Below are positions 46,918 to 56,411 of a DNA stretch of 64,000 bases, piece by piece. Positions within the stretch are counted from its first letter, which is position 1. Each line of letters starts with the position of its first letter. The stretch is from contig NZ_FNSF01000005.1 in assembly GCF_900105455.1 (NCBI RefSeq), positions 124,001-188,000 of the forward strand. The letters run 5' to 3'. A program made the position numbers and the translations under genes. Below the pieces are notes generated by a model that ran no database searches, was not told the DNA's origin, and saw only the letters and a list, made by a program, of their open reading frames with translations. The DNA is from Tenacibaculum sp. MAR_2009_124 (GTDB lineage Bacteria > Bacteroidota > Bacteroidia > Flavobacteriales > Flavobacteriaceae).

Positions 46918-48038
46918 TCTATGAATTCAAAAAGACACTGTTTATTTTTTTTATAATAAGCAGTATCTTCTCATGCTCAACACACACTGACAAATCAAAC
47001 AATTTTCAGTACTTGAAAGATCTAACATTTAAAACAGGATTTAAAAGTGGTAATGTTCAAATTGAAATCATAAACGGAAAAGAATATTTGTGTATCGGAG
47101 ATTTTCAAAGAGAAAAATGCATTGTTTTACATCCGCTTGATGGGAAAAAGCAACTAACAGTAGATCTAAGCAATTTAGATTTGTTTCAAGAAAAGATAAT
47201 GGCTTTTGAAATACTTGATCTTGATACTATTTTAGTGCTCCCTTATTACTCTACCAAAATCTATTGCCTAAATAGAACTGGTGATGTATGGAAAATAATA
47301 GATCTCAAACCCTACCTTCCAAAGGATGGAAAGTATGAATTAAAACGTTCAGCTACCCCTTTTCATTATCAAAATAACACTCTTATTTTTTCACTTGAAT
47401 ATGTATATACAAACGAGAATGACATATACTCATTTAGACAAAAAAGAAATGCAGCTCCTATTTTATTTAAGGTAGAAGATATTTTTGCCGATAGCCTTAA
47501 AGTGAGTTATGGTTTAGATAACTTATACAATAACTTTTCTGATGCAAATCATGTTAATATCGAAGGAAACAATTTTGTTTTTTTTAAAGATAAAATCGTT
47601 TTCAATAGTGCTTACAGCGACTCTCTATACATCATAAATCCAGTAAACTTCAAAATACAAACCAAAATAAAACTACACTCTAAGTATTCTAAAATTAACA
47701 TACGTCCTGTTACCAACCAACAACAATCAGAAGAACCCAGCATTGTTAATTCTAATTTCAGAACTAATGGTCAAATTAGAAGTGTAAAGTATTATAAAAA
47801 GAAAGACGTATACTTCGTATTTGCTTCTCACAAACCTCAGCAAAAAGAAAGAAATTGGTCTATTATTATTTTAGATAAAAACTTTAATCAAATTGATGAA
47901 ATTTTAATGGACTCAAAGAAACATGCTCACTACGGATTGATTTCGGAACAAGGTATTCTTATTTCAAGCTATTATGAAACCTTGTGGGATTCGGACACGA
48001 ATTATAAAAATACTTACGCTCTTTTCGATTTTTTGTAA
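46830..48038 (+). CDS. DUF4221-like lipoprotein, probable beta-propeller
   Basis: 402 residues from ATG 46830. A lipobox-like ISSIFSC lies at about residues 43-49, so the first 32 residues precede the signal peptide. The true start may be a later non-ATG codon, but no ATG is in frame. Repeated strands such as KEYLCIGDFQREKCIVLHP, TILVLPYYSTKIYCLNRTG and FNSAYSDSLYIINP suggest a six-bladed propeller of the DUF4221 type. Function unknown. The preceding lipoprotein gene is 21 nt away, on the same strand. Confidence 0.65.
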   Translation: MPLQILFKPILTSIFSSCLNLKAVVLAWCFYEFKKTLFIFFIISSIFSCSTHTDKSNNFQYLKDLTFKTGFKSGNVQIEIINGKEYLCIGDFQREKCIVLHPLDGKKQLTVDLSNLDLFQEKIMAFEILDLDTILVLPYYSTKIYCLNRTGDVWKIIDLKPYLPKDGKYELKRSATPFHYQNNTLIFSLEYVYTNENDIYSFRQKRNAAPILFKVEDIFADSLKVSYGLDNLYNNFSDANHVNIEGNNFVFFKDKIVFNSAYSDSLYIINPVNFKIQTKIKLHSKYSKINIRPVTNQQQSEEPSIVNSNFRTNGQIRSVKYYKKKDVYFVFASHKPQQKERNWSIIILDKNFNQIDEILMDSKKHAHYGLISEQGILISSYYETLWDSDTNYKNTYALFDFL

Positions 48039-48070
48039 TGGCTTAACAATACTTAGTAAATCTTAAGCTA

Positions 48071-48910
48071 TTATAGTGCATATTTCTCATATGCCTTTTG
48101 AAGTTTAGTATCGTATTTGTTTTCTTTATAGCCTGGTCCATTGTAGGCACGAGCAAAATTTGCCCAGTTTTTATCTCTTAACCAAGAGATTAATTTTCTA
48201 CTTCTAAAAGAATTAACACTAATAAACTTTCCAAATGCCTTTAAATGCTCTCTCTCATGATCGTACATCTTAGAAACAAAATCGTCTATAGAATCATACC
48301 CTAAACTTTTATAATGATATCCCATGATTTGAAAAGCACCCCAAGATGCCGAACAATACGCTGCTTCTCTTACATCTTCAGAATCTAAAAGTTCCGCAGC
48401 TTTTTCTAGACGAGAATATTCTTTTTCGCCTCCGATATAATATTTTCGCGTCCATTTTTTATAGAGTACATCTTTACTTTCCTCACTAAGTAGGCTTTCC
48501 GGTGAAACATCTCTCTTTTCTAATTGTCTCCAAAAGACATGCCCTTCAAAAAGAATAACTGGTTTTCCATAAACGAAAAAACCTTTCCCCCTGCTTTCAA
48601 CCTCATTTACGGCTTTAACAACTGCTAACTCCAAATTGTTTTCGTTAGCAAATTCTTTCAAATCTTGCTCTGATAAAAACTTATCATTAAATTTCGGTAA
48701 TAGTTGTTCTTTTTCAACAACCTTCAACCATGTTTTTGGACCTACCAACCCATCAACTACCAGATTATTCTCTAATTGAAATTCTCTAACAGCTTTATCG
48801 GTGTCTTTTCCAAAATATTCAGAAACATTAAGTTTATAACCTAATTTGACCAGTATTTCTTCCAAAATATATACTGACGGTCCTCTTGATCGATATTTTA
48901 GTATGCGCAT
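48071..48910 (-). CDS. N-acetylmuramidase with peptidoglycan-binding domain
   Basis: 279 residues, no signal peptide. N-terminal PG_binding_1 (GPSVYILEEILVKLGY, YFGKDTDKAVREFQLENNL, GLVGPKTW) to about 68. The N-acetylmuramidase (DUF3380) domain follows, with its presumed catalytic Glu in NEVESRGKGFFVYGKPVILFE (about 104-106) and ASWGAFQIMGYHY and FARAYNGPGY near the end. It cuts glycan strands. Within the eCIS block it may help particles pass the wall or lyse the cell. Confidence 0.85.
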   Translation of the reverse strand: MRILKYRSRGPSVYILEEILVKLGYKLNVSEYFGKDTDKAVREFQLENNLVVDGLVGPKTWLKVVEKEQLLPKFNDKFLSEQDLKEFANENNLELAVVKAVNEVESRGKGFFVYGKPVILFEGHVFWRQLEKRDVSPESLLSEESKDVLYKKWTRKYYIGGEKEYSRLEKAAELLDSEDVREAAYCSASWGAFQIMGYHYKSLGYDSIDDFVSKMYDHEREHLKAFGKFISVNSFRSRKLISWLRDKNWANFARAYNGPGYKENKYDTKLQKAYEKYAL

Positions 48911-49142
48911 AGTTTTATTTTTTTAGATATTATGATTAAGCAATCCCCTTCTCTTATAATTCCTTCTTTACAATTTACAAAAAATTAAAAATTCTAAAAT
49001 AATTGATTTTAGCAACAAAAAAATCATTTCAGAAAACATAAAAACCGTCTTTACAAGAAAAACCAGTTCTTTAACTAGAGAAACAAAAACACGAATATGT
49101 ATACTCTAATTATACACACATCAACGTAACTACCTCTATCAA

Positions 49143-49778
49143 TTAAATTCGAATTAAGGGAGGTTGAAAGTCGGGGATAAGTTCTTTTATTATTTCAAGT
49201 TCTGGTAGCACTTCAAAAGGTTTTTCATAAAACTCTTTTTTGTGTAAATGGTATCGAATATTTGAAAAACCTAAATACGTGCTAACTACTTTAAAATATT
49301 GAGATATCGTGAGTGGGATTTCTGGTAAGTTTTTAGAACCGCCGTTATTCACAGCTCCCTCAGCAACATAATACAATTTATAACCACCTTTTTTATCGAA
49401 TTTAATTGTAATGTAATAATCTGCGCCTGGAATAAACTCAAAAATATAATGCTGTTTTATTTCTTCAACATCATCTTTATGATACCAATCTACCCAAAGT
49501 TTTCCTTCAGTCTCTTCATCAAGAATTCCAATAAAGCTTTGTAAACTCATATAGCCGTGTATTTTAGTCTCTTTTAGAGTTAAACTCCATTCCAACTCAG
49601 CACCATTTAAGGTATTATAAAATTGGAAAACTTCATCAATAATTTTAACTCCATATTCTTCTTCTAAATATGGTAGCTCTCCATCCGTTAGTATTGCTTC
49701 CGTTTCTGCATACAAAATATTGGCTCCAATTTCGTGCAATCGTTTTTGCACATTAGTAAATTCATTTAAATAATTCAT
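49143..49778 (-). CDS. SUKH/SMI1-KNR4-like immunity protein
   Basis: A start at 49805 inside the effector gene is possible, but ATG 49778 has an AGGAG five nt upstream and follows the effector stop by one base, giving 211 residues. It shows the SUKH pattern: an acidic ELPYLEEEYGVKIIDEVFQFYNTLNGAELEWSL-like region around 40-75, then YMSLQSFIGIL and YYITIKFDKKGGYKLYYV. SUKH proteins are immunity factors for polymorphic toxins. Direct coupling to a nuclease-like effector supports this role; it remains inferred. Confidence 0.65.
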   Translation of the reverse strand: MNYLNEFTNVQKRLHEIGANILYAETEAILTDGELPYLEEEYGVKIIDEVFQFYNTLNGAELEWSLTLKETKIHGYMSLQSFIGILDEETEGKLWVDWYHKDDVEEIKQHYIFEFIPGADYYITIKFDKKGGYKLYYVAEGAVNNGGSKNLPEIPLTISQYFKVVSTYLGFSNIRYHLHKKEFYEKPFEVLPELEIIKELIPDFQPPLIRI

Positions 49779-49779
49779 T

Positions 49780-52700
49780 TTATCTCCTGTATCTTGGTTT
49801 AACATCTAAGTCGTTTGTGAAGTAACGTAAAATTTTCTGAAGCTTTATTCGTATTTGATCTCTTGTCGCTCTTCTTATTGCACTATCAATTTTTCTATTT
49901 TCCATTTCTTGTGTTACCTTCTCAATAAAATCTCCTTTTCCAGAATAAGGTCTATTATTTACCATTGCCTGCAGCAACCCTGTTGTAAAATCAATTCCTT
50001 TACTCGTTAAGAAGTTCCCCATATGTTGCTTTCCACTTTTGGCCAAGCTTACCCCGGTTGCCATAATATGTGGATCTGGGACTTCTAATGACGTAGTATA
50101 TACAGGTTTGGTATCTTTTATCCATTTCTGTGACAGATTCGCCTTTCCTTCTTTCGGTCGATAATGATAAATCCCTGCTTTTGCACTAATTCTCTTCGCA
50201 AAGGCACTCAATGCTCCTGAAAAATATTTTACAGTGGTTTCTAGCCATACCACATTTTTTTGATTAGGTTGGTTTGCATTCTGACCTCTACTTGTTGTGT
50301 TAAATACTAATTTATATGTTTTATCTTCAAATTTTTGATATGCTTTATTTGTGTTATTAGGGGTTGGCACTAAGTTATTTGCCTGCCCTTCTCCTCCTAA
50401 ATTATCATTGATTAGGTGAAAACGAATCCAAGGGTCGTCATTTCCACTTCCCGTTAAACCTAATTTATTTTTAACAACATCCCATCCAGTAACATTCTCG
50501 GTTTGTGGACCAGAACCATAAGGCACTTGATCGGTAATGTAATCTTTCTTCGCCTTAGTCGGTCGATTTCCATCTGAATGAAATTGCATATCAGGCACCG
50601 TTGGGTAATCTGCAGGAGAGAAATCTCCGGGCATTCCTCTTAACTTTTCACTTACGTTATTCACTGCTGTTTGTAAATCATTGGCCAATTGCTCATCTTG
50701 AGTAGGTGTTTTTCCTCCTTTAATAGCTAAAGTTCTTGCTCTAATAAATGCTTCATAGGCAACCCTTGCCGCCTCTGCTCTCGCTTTTACCGCTGGGTCT
50801 GAATCTTTCAAATGAGTATGTATGTGCTGTTTCACTTTTTTCTTAACACTACGCATCATTAATTCAGACTTATTTCCCTTTCCTTCAAAAAACAGTGTAT
50901 GCTCTTGATTATTTTTATCTCTAAACTTCTTTTTATAGGTCCACCAACTTATTAACTTTTTTACAGCTCCCTTAACCTTAGCCTTTCCTTTTTTAACAAG
51001 CTTCTTAAACGCTTTCTTCGCCTTCTTAATAATTTTATTAATTGCCTTATCTATTTTCTTACGAACCTTTTTGATAATCTTTTGAATCTTAGCTGTCAAT
51101 CCAGTAATACCTAATAACGACGCTAAAAAACCTATTAATACAGGAATTGCTTTTGCTAATGCAGTTTCAATTCCTTTGGCAACTGCTTTTACATTTCCAG
51201 CTGCAAGAGCTTTGATACTATTAATAAAGGCATTTACCAACTCAAAAATTTGTGCAGCGCGTTCAACAAAAAACTTCACAATATCAATAATCATCATTGC
51301 CGCTTTTACAAAAGCTCCCGCCGGACTTAACAAGCCTAGTATCCATTTGATTCCAGCTTCTACCACTTTGGTTACGATCATATCTCGAATGGCATCCATT
51401 ACCATTTCTTTCAAGTTACTAAACTGATCTTTGATATATTCCCAAAGTCCTTCTACCCCGTCTTTCCTAACAATTTGAAAAATTTCAACAGCTTTCTCCA
51501 TACCAGCAACAACAGGCTCTCCTAATAACTTAACCGCTTTGCTACGGAAGTAATCCCAAGTAAGTCCTAACATCTGAGTTACCAAGCTGAATATCCCTGA
51601 AAGACTGAATAAATTATCTGGAAGCGTTATTCCTACATTTCCAAGTGAACCTGTTAACCACTCGATCAATCCCTTAATCATATGCTGCTTAATATTAGCT
51701 CCAAAATCCATGAAACCTTGTTTCACACCACTAATTAAATTGCTAAGGAACCCAATCGGATCAGATATGATAGCTCCAATAGCACTTACAGCAGCCATCA
51801 GTAGGTTGACTAACATATCTTTAATCTTCAGAATTGTTTTAATCACTCCAGCTAATGCGTTGAAAGCTGCACCTATCCAACCTGCACTTACTTTTTCTTT
51901 TATTTCGTCAAACTTCTCCTGAAGAGAATCTACATTTTCTTTATACGATTGTGCTAAATCTGCTGCTAACTCTTCTTGCTTTTCATAAACCGTATCTTCT
52001 AAATCAGCATACTGATCATTGAAATCATTGAAAGCATCTTCCGCTAGCTTTTTCTGGGACTCATCAAGGCTATCAAATTTTTCTTTCGATTTTTTCTTAC
52101 CGTCTGCAATAGCATCTAAAGCACTATTGAGTCCATTAGCTATTATGACTGAAATATCATCTAACACCCTATTCATAGTGGAAACAAACTTGCCTTTTTC
52201 AACTCTAAACAATCGATCTATTGCCTCTGTGTCTTCTCCAAAAAGCCAATCATCAATAACTGTCCAACCATAAATTTCTCCTAATCCATCTTCAACATTT
52301 TTTTCAAATGTTTGTTGCGCCGATTCGGCTTCCTCACTAAACTTTTTATCTACACTTTCCGATAGTTCCTCTAAACTATCAGTTACCGTTTTTTTAGTAG
52401 CTTCATAAAGTTTCTCGAATTCAGCATATATTTTTTCCTGCTCGGCTTTATCACTAGTTTTATTTTCTCCCTGACTGGCCAAAACGTTATTTTCTGATAA
52501 CAATTTAGCCGCTTGCATTTGATCAAGACCTTCCTTACCTGTTCCTGTAGCTACCTTTTTAGCTACGGCCAATTGCGCTTGTTCTTTCTTACGATACGCA
52601 ACTGGTGCTAATTTCGCTTCCTTCTGCGCATTGTTTTTCTCTTCAAGTGCCCCAGTAAACTTTGGCTCATTTGATTTAGATAATTGACCATCTGTAACCT

Positions 52701-53745
52701 CGTTTTCCACCATATAGTCGTCTAATGACTGACTTTCCTTTTCCATGGAAATTTCCTGAGAAGTTTTCGGTTTTGGAATTGCTGCTTTAGCATTTAAAGG
52801 TGTTGGGGCTTTTCCAGGTGTAGCAGGAGACAATGGTTTTGCTTCATGTGTTGTTTTCCCAGTGGTGGGAGCGGGTTTATCAGCCTCGCTTTTCATTGGC
52901 CCAGCTAACTTGTCACTCTCAGCTGTTACTTGGCCTGAAATATTGTCTTTTATTTTATTAATCGGCTTCTCATCCCTAAATTCTTTGGCTTCATCAGAGT
53001 TTTTAGGCAACTCTTTTTCCAAATCATCCAAGTTTTTTTGAAGCATTTTCTTAAATCCTTCAGGGGTAAATGGTTCGCGTTTTTTCTCCGCTTCAGAAGT
53101 TGAATCCATGGCTTCTGAATGTGCTACCTGATCATTTTTCTTAGATTGAGCAGCTGCTGAAGCATGTCCTGCTTCTTTTTGTTCTGAAACCTTTGCTTCA
53201 GGTTCTGGATGTTGAGACTTTTCTTCTTTTACTTTTTCTGTTTCCTTAATTTGCTCTTGGAACGCAGGATCATCTTCTGGTCTCGTAGGCGCTTTTGGTA
53301 CTTGTTGCTCATCTTTTCCTACCTCTTCTTTTTGCTCTTTTTGTTTTTCTTTGTCTTTGTTTTCTTTCGTTTCTTTATTCACCTCTTTTTTAGGAGGTGT
53401 AACTTCTTTCTTAACTGAAGCAGTTGCGAGATTCTCAGTATTAGACACCACCGCCGTTACTGACTCTGAATCATTTCCTTTTGCTTCTGACGTCTGACTT
53501 TCTTTTTTCTTTCCTTCTTCTTTTTCTATCGATTTATTACCTATATTTTTTTCTTTAACAGGTGCTTTGGGAGCAAAAAAAGCATGTTGACTTTCCTTAT
53601 TTTCTTGAGTTTTCTTTACTTTTTGTGTAACCTCATCCTTTTTATCATCAGCCTTCACAACCTTCATTTTAGGTTGAATAAAATTCGTGCTTGTAGATCT
53701 ATTAATTGGTGAAGATTTTGCTATATTTTTCTTTGCTGTAAACAT
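49780..53745 (-). CDS. Large eCIS effector with C-terminal HNH-like nuclease motif
   Basis: 1321 residues. 1-45: motif STNFIQPKMKVVKADDK shared with the DUF4157 protein. About 45-450: disordered, Lys/Glu/Pro-rich. About 450-620: coiled coil. About 620-885: several hydrophobic helical stretches (IKTILKIKDMLVNLLMAAVS, AGAFVKAAMMIIDIVKFF, IPVLIGFLASLLGITGL). About 885-935: strongly basic amphipathic segment. About 1100-1140: WIRFHLINDNLGGEGQANNL followed by VPTPNNTNKAY, matching the H-L-(L/I)-N-x-x-L-G-G-x-G ... NLVP pattern of non-specific endonuclease domains. No signal peptide. Downstream SUKH-like gene suggests self-protection. A toxic, injected cargo is the best reading; activity is not shown. 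Confidence 0.72.
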   Translation of the reverse strand: MFTAKKNIAKSSPINRSTSTNFIQPKMKVVKADDKKDEVTQKVKKTQENKESQHAFFAPKAPVKEKNIGNKSIEKEEGKKKESQTSEAKGNDSESVTAVVSNTENLATASVKKEVTPPKKEVNKETKENKDKEKQKEQKEEVGKDEQQVPKAPTRPEDDPAFQEQIKETEKVKEEKSQHPEPEAKVSEQKEAGHASAAAQSKKNDQVAHSEAMDSTSEAEKKREPFTPEGFKKMLQKNLDDLEKELPKNSDEAKEFRDEKPINKIKDNISGQVTAESDKLAGPMKSEADKPAPTTGKTTHEAKPLSPATPGKAPTPLNAKAAIPKPKTSQEISMEKESQSLDDYMVENEVTDGQLSKSNEPKFTGALEEKNNAQKEAKLAPVAYRKKEQAQLAVAKKVATGTGKEGLDQMQAAKLLSENNVLASQGENKTSDKAEQEKIYAEFEKLYEATKKTVTDSLEELSESVDKKFSEEAESAQQTFEKNVEDGLGEIYGWTVIDDWLFGEDTEAIDRLFRVEKGKFVSTMNRVLDDISVIIANGLNSALDAIADGKKKSKEKFDSLDESQKKLAEDAFNDFNDQYADLEDTVYEKQEELAADLAQSYKENVDSLQEKFDEIKEKVSAGWIGAAFNALAGVIKTILKIKDMLVNLLMAAVSAIGAIISDPIGFLSNLISGVKQGFMDFGANIKQHMIKGLIEWLTGSLGNVGITLPDNLFSLSGIFSLVTQMLGLTWDYFRSKAVKLLGEPVVAGMEKAVEIFQIVRKDGVEGLWEYIKDQFSNLKEMVMDAIRDMIVTKVVEAGIKWILGLLSPAGAFVKAAMMIIDIVKFFVERAAQIFELVNAFINSIKALAAGNVKAVAKGIETALAKAIPVLIGFLASLLGITGLTAKIQKIIKKVRKKIDKAINKIIKKAKKAFKKLVKKGKAKVKGAVKKLISWWTYKKKFRDKNNQEHTLFFEGKGNKSELMMRSVKKKVKQHIHTHLKDSDPAVKARAEAARVAYEAFIRARTLAIKGGKTPTQDEQLANDLQTAVNNVSEKLRGMPGDFSPADYPTVPDMQFHSDGNRPTKAKKDYITDQVPYGSGPQTENVTGWDVVKNKLGLTGSGNDDPWIRFHLINDNLGGEGQANNLVPTPNNTNKAYQKFEDKTYKLVFNTTSRGQNANQPNQKNVVWLETTVKYFSGALSAFAKRISAKAGIYHYRPKEGKANLSQKWIKDTKPVYTTSLEVPDPHIMATGVSLAKSGKQHMGNFLTSKGIDFTTGLLQAMVNNRPYSGKGDFIEKVTQEMENRKIDSAIRRATRDQIRIKLQKILRYFTNDLDVKPRYRR
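49784..49788 (-). promoter_or_regulatory. Strong ribosome binding site of the SUKH-like gene
   Basis: AGGAG on the minus strand, five nt before ATG 49778 and overlapping the last codons of the effector. Such a site is unusual in this genome, where few starts have one, and it decides the start codon. Confidence 0.6.
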
Positions 53746-53748
53746 ATC

Positions 53749-54282
53749 TTATTCTTCTTTTATAAGATTAAGTATTACTTTCATCCCTGCACTAAAGTCA
53801 TGAATAAAACCATGAATTTCTTTACCATTGGCAGATACTTTACCCGTAAATTTTCCTGAAGCCCCTACATAGGTTGTATATGGAATATCAATACTTGTAG
53901 CAGTAATATCGCCACTACCGGTAGCCGTGCTTACCCATTGACCATACATTAAAGAGTATTCGGTAAAGCTTACCTCTCCATTCCTTTTATGTTCAATATA
54001 ATATTTGCCATTGTTATTTTCTTTATTCCACCAATACCCTGATAGAGATACCTTTATTTTTTCTACTGGTATAAAAGATTTAATTACTTTTTCTTTTTCA
54101 TTTATTGTTTCCTTTTCCTTCTCAAAAGTCTCTTTTTCAACTTTAAAATGTTTTTCATTGGGTTCTTTCAGACCTAAAAAACCTACATTGTGCAATATGG
54201 TTATCACCCCACCAATAGCAGTTATTAGTCCAGTAATGGCCATTATAGTTGTAGAAAATTTAGTTTTCATTGTATCTGACAT
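53749..54282 (-). CDS. Small membrane protein upstream of the effector
   Basis: 177 residues. One N-terminal transmembrane helix (IMAITGLITAIGGVITILHNVGFLG-like, about 12-37), a charged coiled coil (EKETFEKEKETINEKEKVIK), then a C-terminal beta domain beginning VSLSGYWWNKENNNGKYYIE. It stops three nt before the effector starts. No family recognised; a chaperone, membrane tether or lysis-related role would all be guesses. Confidence 0.6.
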   Translation of the reverse strand: MSDTMKTKFSTTIMAITGLITAIGGVITILHNVGFLGLKEPNEKHFKVEKETFEKEKETINEKEKVIKSFIPVEKIKVSLSGYWWNKENNNGKYYIEHKRNGEVSFTEYSLMYGQWVSTATGSGDITATSIDIPYTTYVGASGKFTGKVSANGKEIHGFIHDFSAGMKVILNLIKEE

Positions 54283-54308
54283 TTATCCAATTATAGTTTA
54301 CAGCGACT

Positions 54309-54962
54309 CTATTTTACTTTATTCGTTTTTTTCACAATCGCTGAGATTTTTAATAGTTCAGGATTAAGCTTTAGGTTTTTTAGTTTCTCTGAAACACCTG
54401 ACGTGTCTTTTTTTGCGATCGTTTGCTGTTGAATTTTCGCAATCTTTTTTAACTGATAAGCCGTATTTTTTATTACAACACTTTTACCTTCCTCTTTCGG
54501 ATCTTCATCTGATTTTTCTTCGGTTGCATCAGTACTTTTTCTGTTTTTATCTATTATTTTATCCGCTACTTCAATTGCCTTTTCGGGCTTACCTAACAGT
54601 ATATTGGATTTACTAATTTGTATAAGATCTTCCTCTGAGGTTGCTCTAGACTCTAGCTCTTCCGTTAGCTCTTCAATTCTATCTCTGGCTATTGAATCTT
54701 CAGGGTTTTCCTGATACTGCTTTTGATACTTCGAAAGCTCTATTTTATCTTTTGAAATATTCAGTTCTTTAATACTTGGATAAGCAATCATTAAAATAGG
54801 GATCGGAAAAAAGAGTAGTAATTTTTTTATTTCTTCTTTCTTCAAAATATAGTATACTAGCCCTCCACTTAATATGAGGAACAAAAAAGTTCCTAAAAAA
54901 AGTAAGACTATTTCGTAAATGTATAAGTCGTTAAATATTCCCATCATGTTTTTTTTAATCAT
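54309..54962 (-). CDS. Two-helix membrane protein of the eCIS effector unit
   Basis: 217 residues. Two transmembrane helices at about 15-38 (YEIVLLFLGTFLFLILSGGLVYYI-like) and 47-60 (LLLFFPIPILMIAYP). A long cytoplasmic or periplasmic charged coiled-coil part follows, with a TPR-like ISKSNILLGKPEKAIEVADK near 120. It overlaps the DUF4157 gene by 8 nt (ATGATTAA). A start at 54947 is also possible. Function unknown. Confidence 0.6.
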   Translation of the reverse strand: MIKKNMMGIFNDLYIYEIVLLFLGTFLFLILSGGLVYYILKKEEIKKLLLFFPIPILMIAYPSIKELNISKDKIELSKYQKQYQENPEDSIARDRIEELTEELESRATSEEDLIQISKSNILLGKPEKAIEVADKIIDKNRKSTDATEEKSDEDPKEEGKSVVIKNTAYQLKKIAKIQQQTIAKKDTSGVSEKLKNLKLNPELLKISAIVKKTNKVK

Positions 54963-56196
54963 TTACATTTAATCCTGGGAGATACAAATCAACAACAGAA
55001 ATTCTGAAAGTAAATGAATGTTGAAAAAATACACTTCCAGAAAGTGTACTGCTGCTACCAACAGAAAACCCTCCTTGGCTTATTCCTGCTGAACTCCCTT
55101 GAGAGGGTCTGCTCATTTGAACAGTTAAACTAATCGAGTCTCCTGTTTTAGAAGGAACAAAAGCGAGGTTAGCCTCAAGCCTTGGGCTTCCTAAAATAGA
55201 GGGTTGACCTACTTGCTCTAAACTAGTAAGATTACACAAGCTGTCTGTTGTATAATTCCAATTTGATAACACATTAAAATGATAATTTCGATCAGATCCT
55301 AGTATGGTATCTTCGCTAAACGGTCCATCATCAACGTCATAAAACACGTGAATTGGCATTCTTATTTGTAATACTCCACTTTGATTTTTTTCAAGTGTAA
55401 TATCAAGATTGTCACTGTGATTTACTTTATAAAACTGAGATCCATTTACCCAAGCTATAGCATCTGGATCAAATTCTATATAGGAAGAGTTACTCATTGA
55501 GTTACTACCTATTTCATTGGTAACAAATCGTAAAGGTGTCCTCTGTATTTTTTTCTGCACCATTCCTTTTTGCTGAATAGTATGTGTTAACTCATGCGCC
55601 AATAAATGCTTCCCTTCTTTTGTATTTGGATCGTATTTACCTTCATTAAAATAAATATCGTGACCATGAGTAAATGCCTGCGCTCCTACATTTGAGCTCA
55701 TTTCTTGAGCTTCACTATCTTTATGAATATTCACATTAGAAAAATCTGCTCCGAATCCAGCTTCCATTTCATTCCTTGTTTTCGGATCCATTTTTACCCC
55801 TCCAGAACCTCTTCGCAATTTTCCTTCAATAGAATTATTTGTATTAGTTTTCACTCCTTTTTTCGCTTGTACTTCCTCTTCTTCTTGTTTTTGAACTCCT
55901 TCTTCCTCCTCCATCATCTGAACTGATTCCTCTTCTGCCATTTCTTTCTTTTGCACCCAAGTACTTACTTCAGAAGCTAAAGGTTTCTGCTGTACTTCTT
56001 CTTCAACTTCTTTTTTTAAAACTGTACTCTCTGACTTTGTTTTATTCACCACTTTATCGGCCATTTTATCGGCTTCAACCTCATATTTATCTCCTGCCTT
56101 TCCAGTTTTCAATTTTGGCTGAATAAAAGATGTTTTTTTATTTTTAGTTGTATTCGGTCCCGTAGTTTTTTTATCTCTTAAAAACATTTTTAACAA
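54955..56196 (-). CDS. eCIS-associated DUF4157 protein
   Basis: 413 residues. The N-terminus has KTSFIQPKLKTGKAGDKYEV, the usual DUF4157 leader, then an acidic Glu/Gln-rich stretch (EESVQMMEEEEGVQKQEEEE). The DUF4157 domain at about 135-215 contains GFGADFSNVNIHKDSEAQEM, GHDIYFNEGKYDPNTKEGK and HLLAHELTHTIQQKG with the zincin motif HELTH (about 202). The C-terminal half is a beta-rich domain of unknown role. DUF4157 proteins are a hallmark of eCIS loci and are thought to be cargo or cargo-processing factors. Confidence 0.88.
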   Translation of the reverse strand: MLKMFLRDKKTTGPNTTKNKKTSFIQPKLKTGKAGDKYEVEADKMADKVVNKTKSESTVLKKEVEEEVQQKPLASEVSTWVQKKEMAEEESVQMMEEEEGVQKQEEEEVQAKKGVKTNTNNSIEGKLRRGSGGVKMDPKTRNEMEAGFGADFSNVNIHKDSEAQEMSSNVGAQAFTHGHDIYFNEGKYDPNTKEGKHLLAHELTHTIQQKGMVQKKIQRTPLRFVTNEIGSNSMSNSSYIEFDPDAIAWVNGSQFYKVNHSDNLDITLEKNQSGVLQIRMPIHVFYDVDDGPFSEDTILGSDRNYHFNVLSNWNYTTDSLCNLTSLEQVGQPSILGSPRLEANLAFVPSKTGDSISLTVQMSRPSQGSSAGISQGGFSVGSSSTLSGSVFFQHSFTFRISVVDLYLPGLNVND

Positions 56197-56411
56197 GTTT
56201 GGTTTCCTTTGTAATCACCTAATGGAAGCATAATCCTTCCGTAATTGTGTTCAATCATATCTTCAATCTAATTTCAATATTTTAGTTATTTAACAACTGT
56301 AACTATGATTGAAGTCTATTTACATTTGATAATCGCTTTCGCATTACCAATAATTTCATCTAATTATTACACTCTTATTTCTAATAGCTATTATTGATCG
56401 CTTACTATGAT

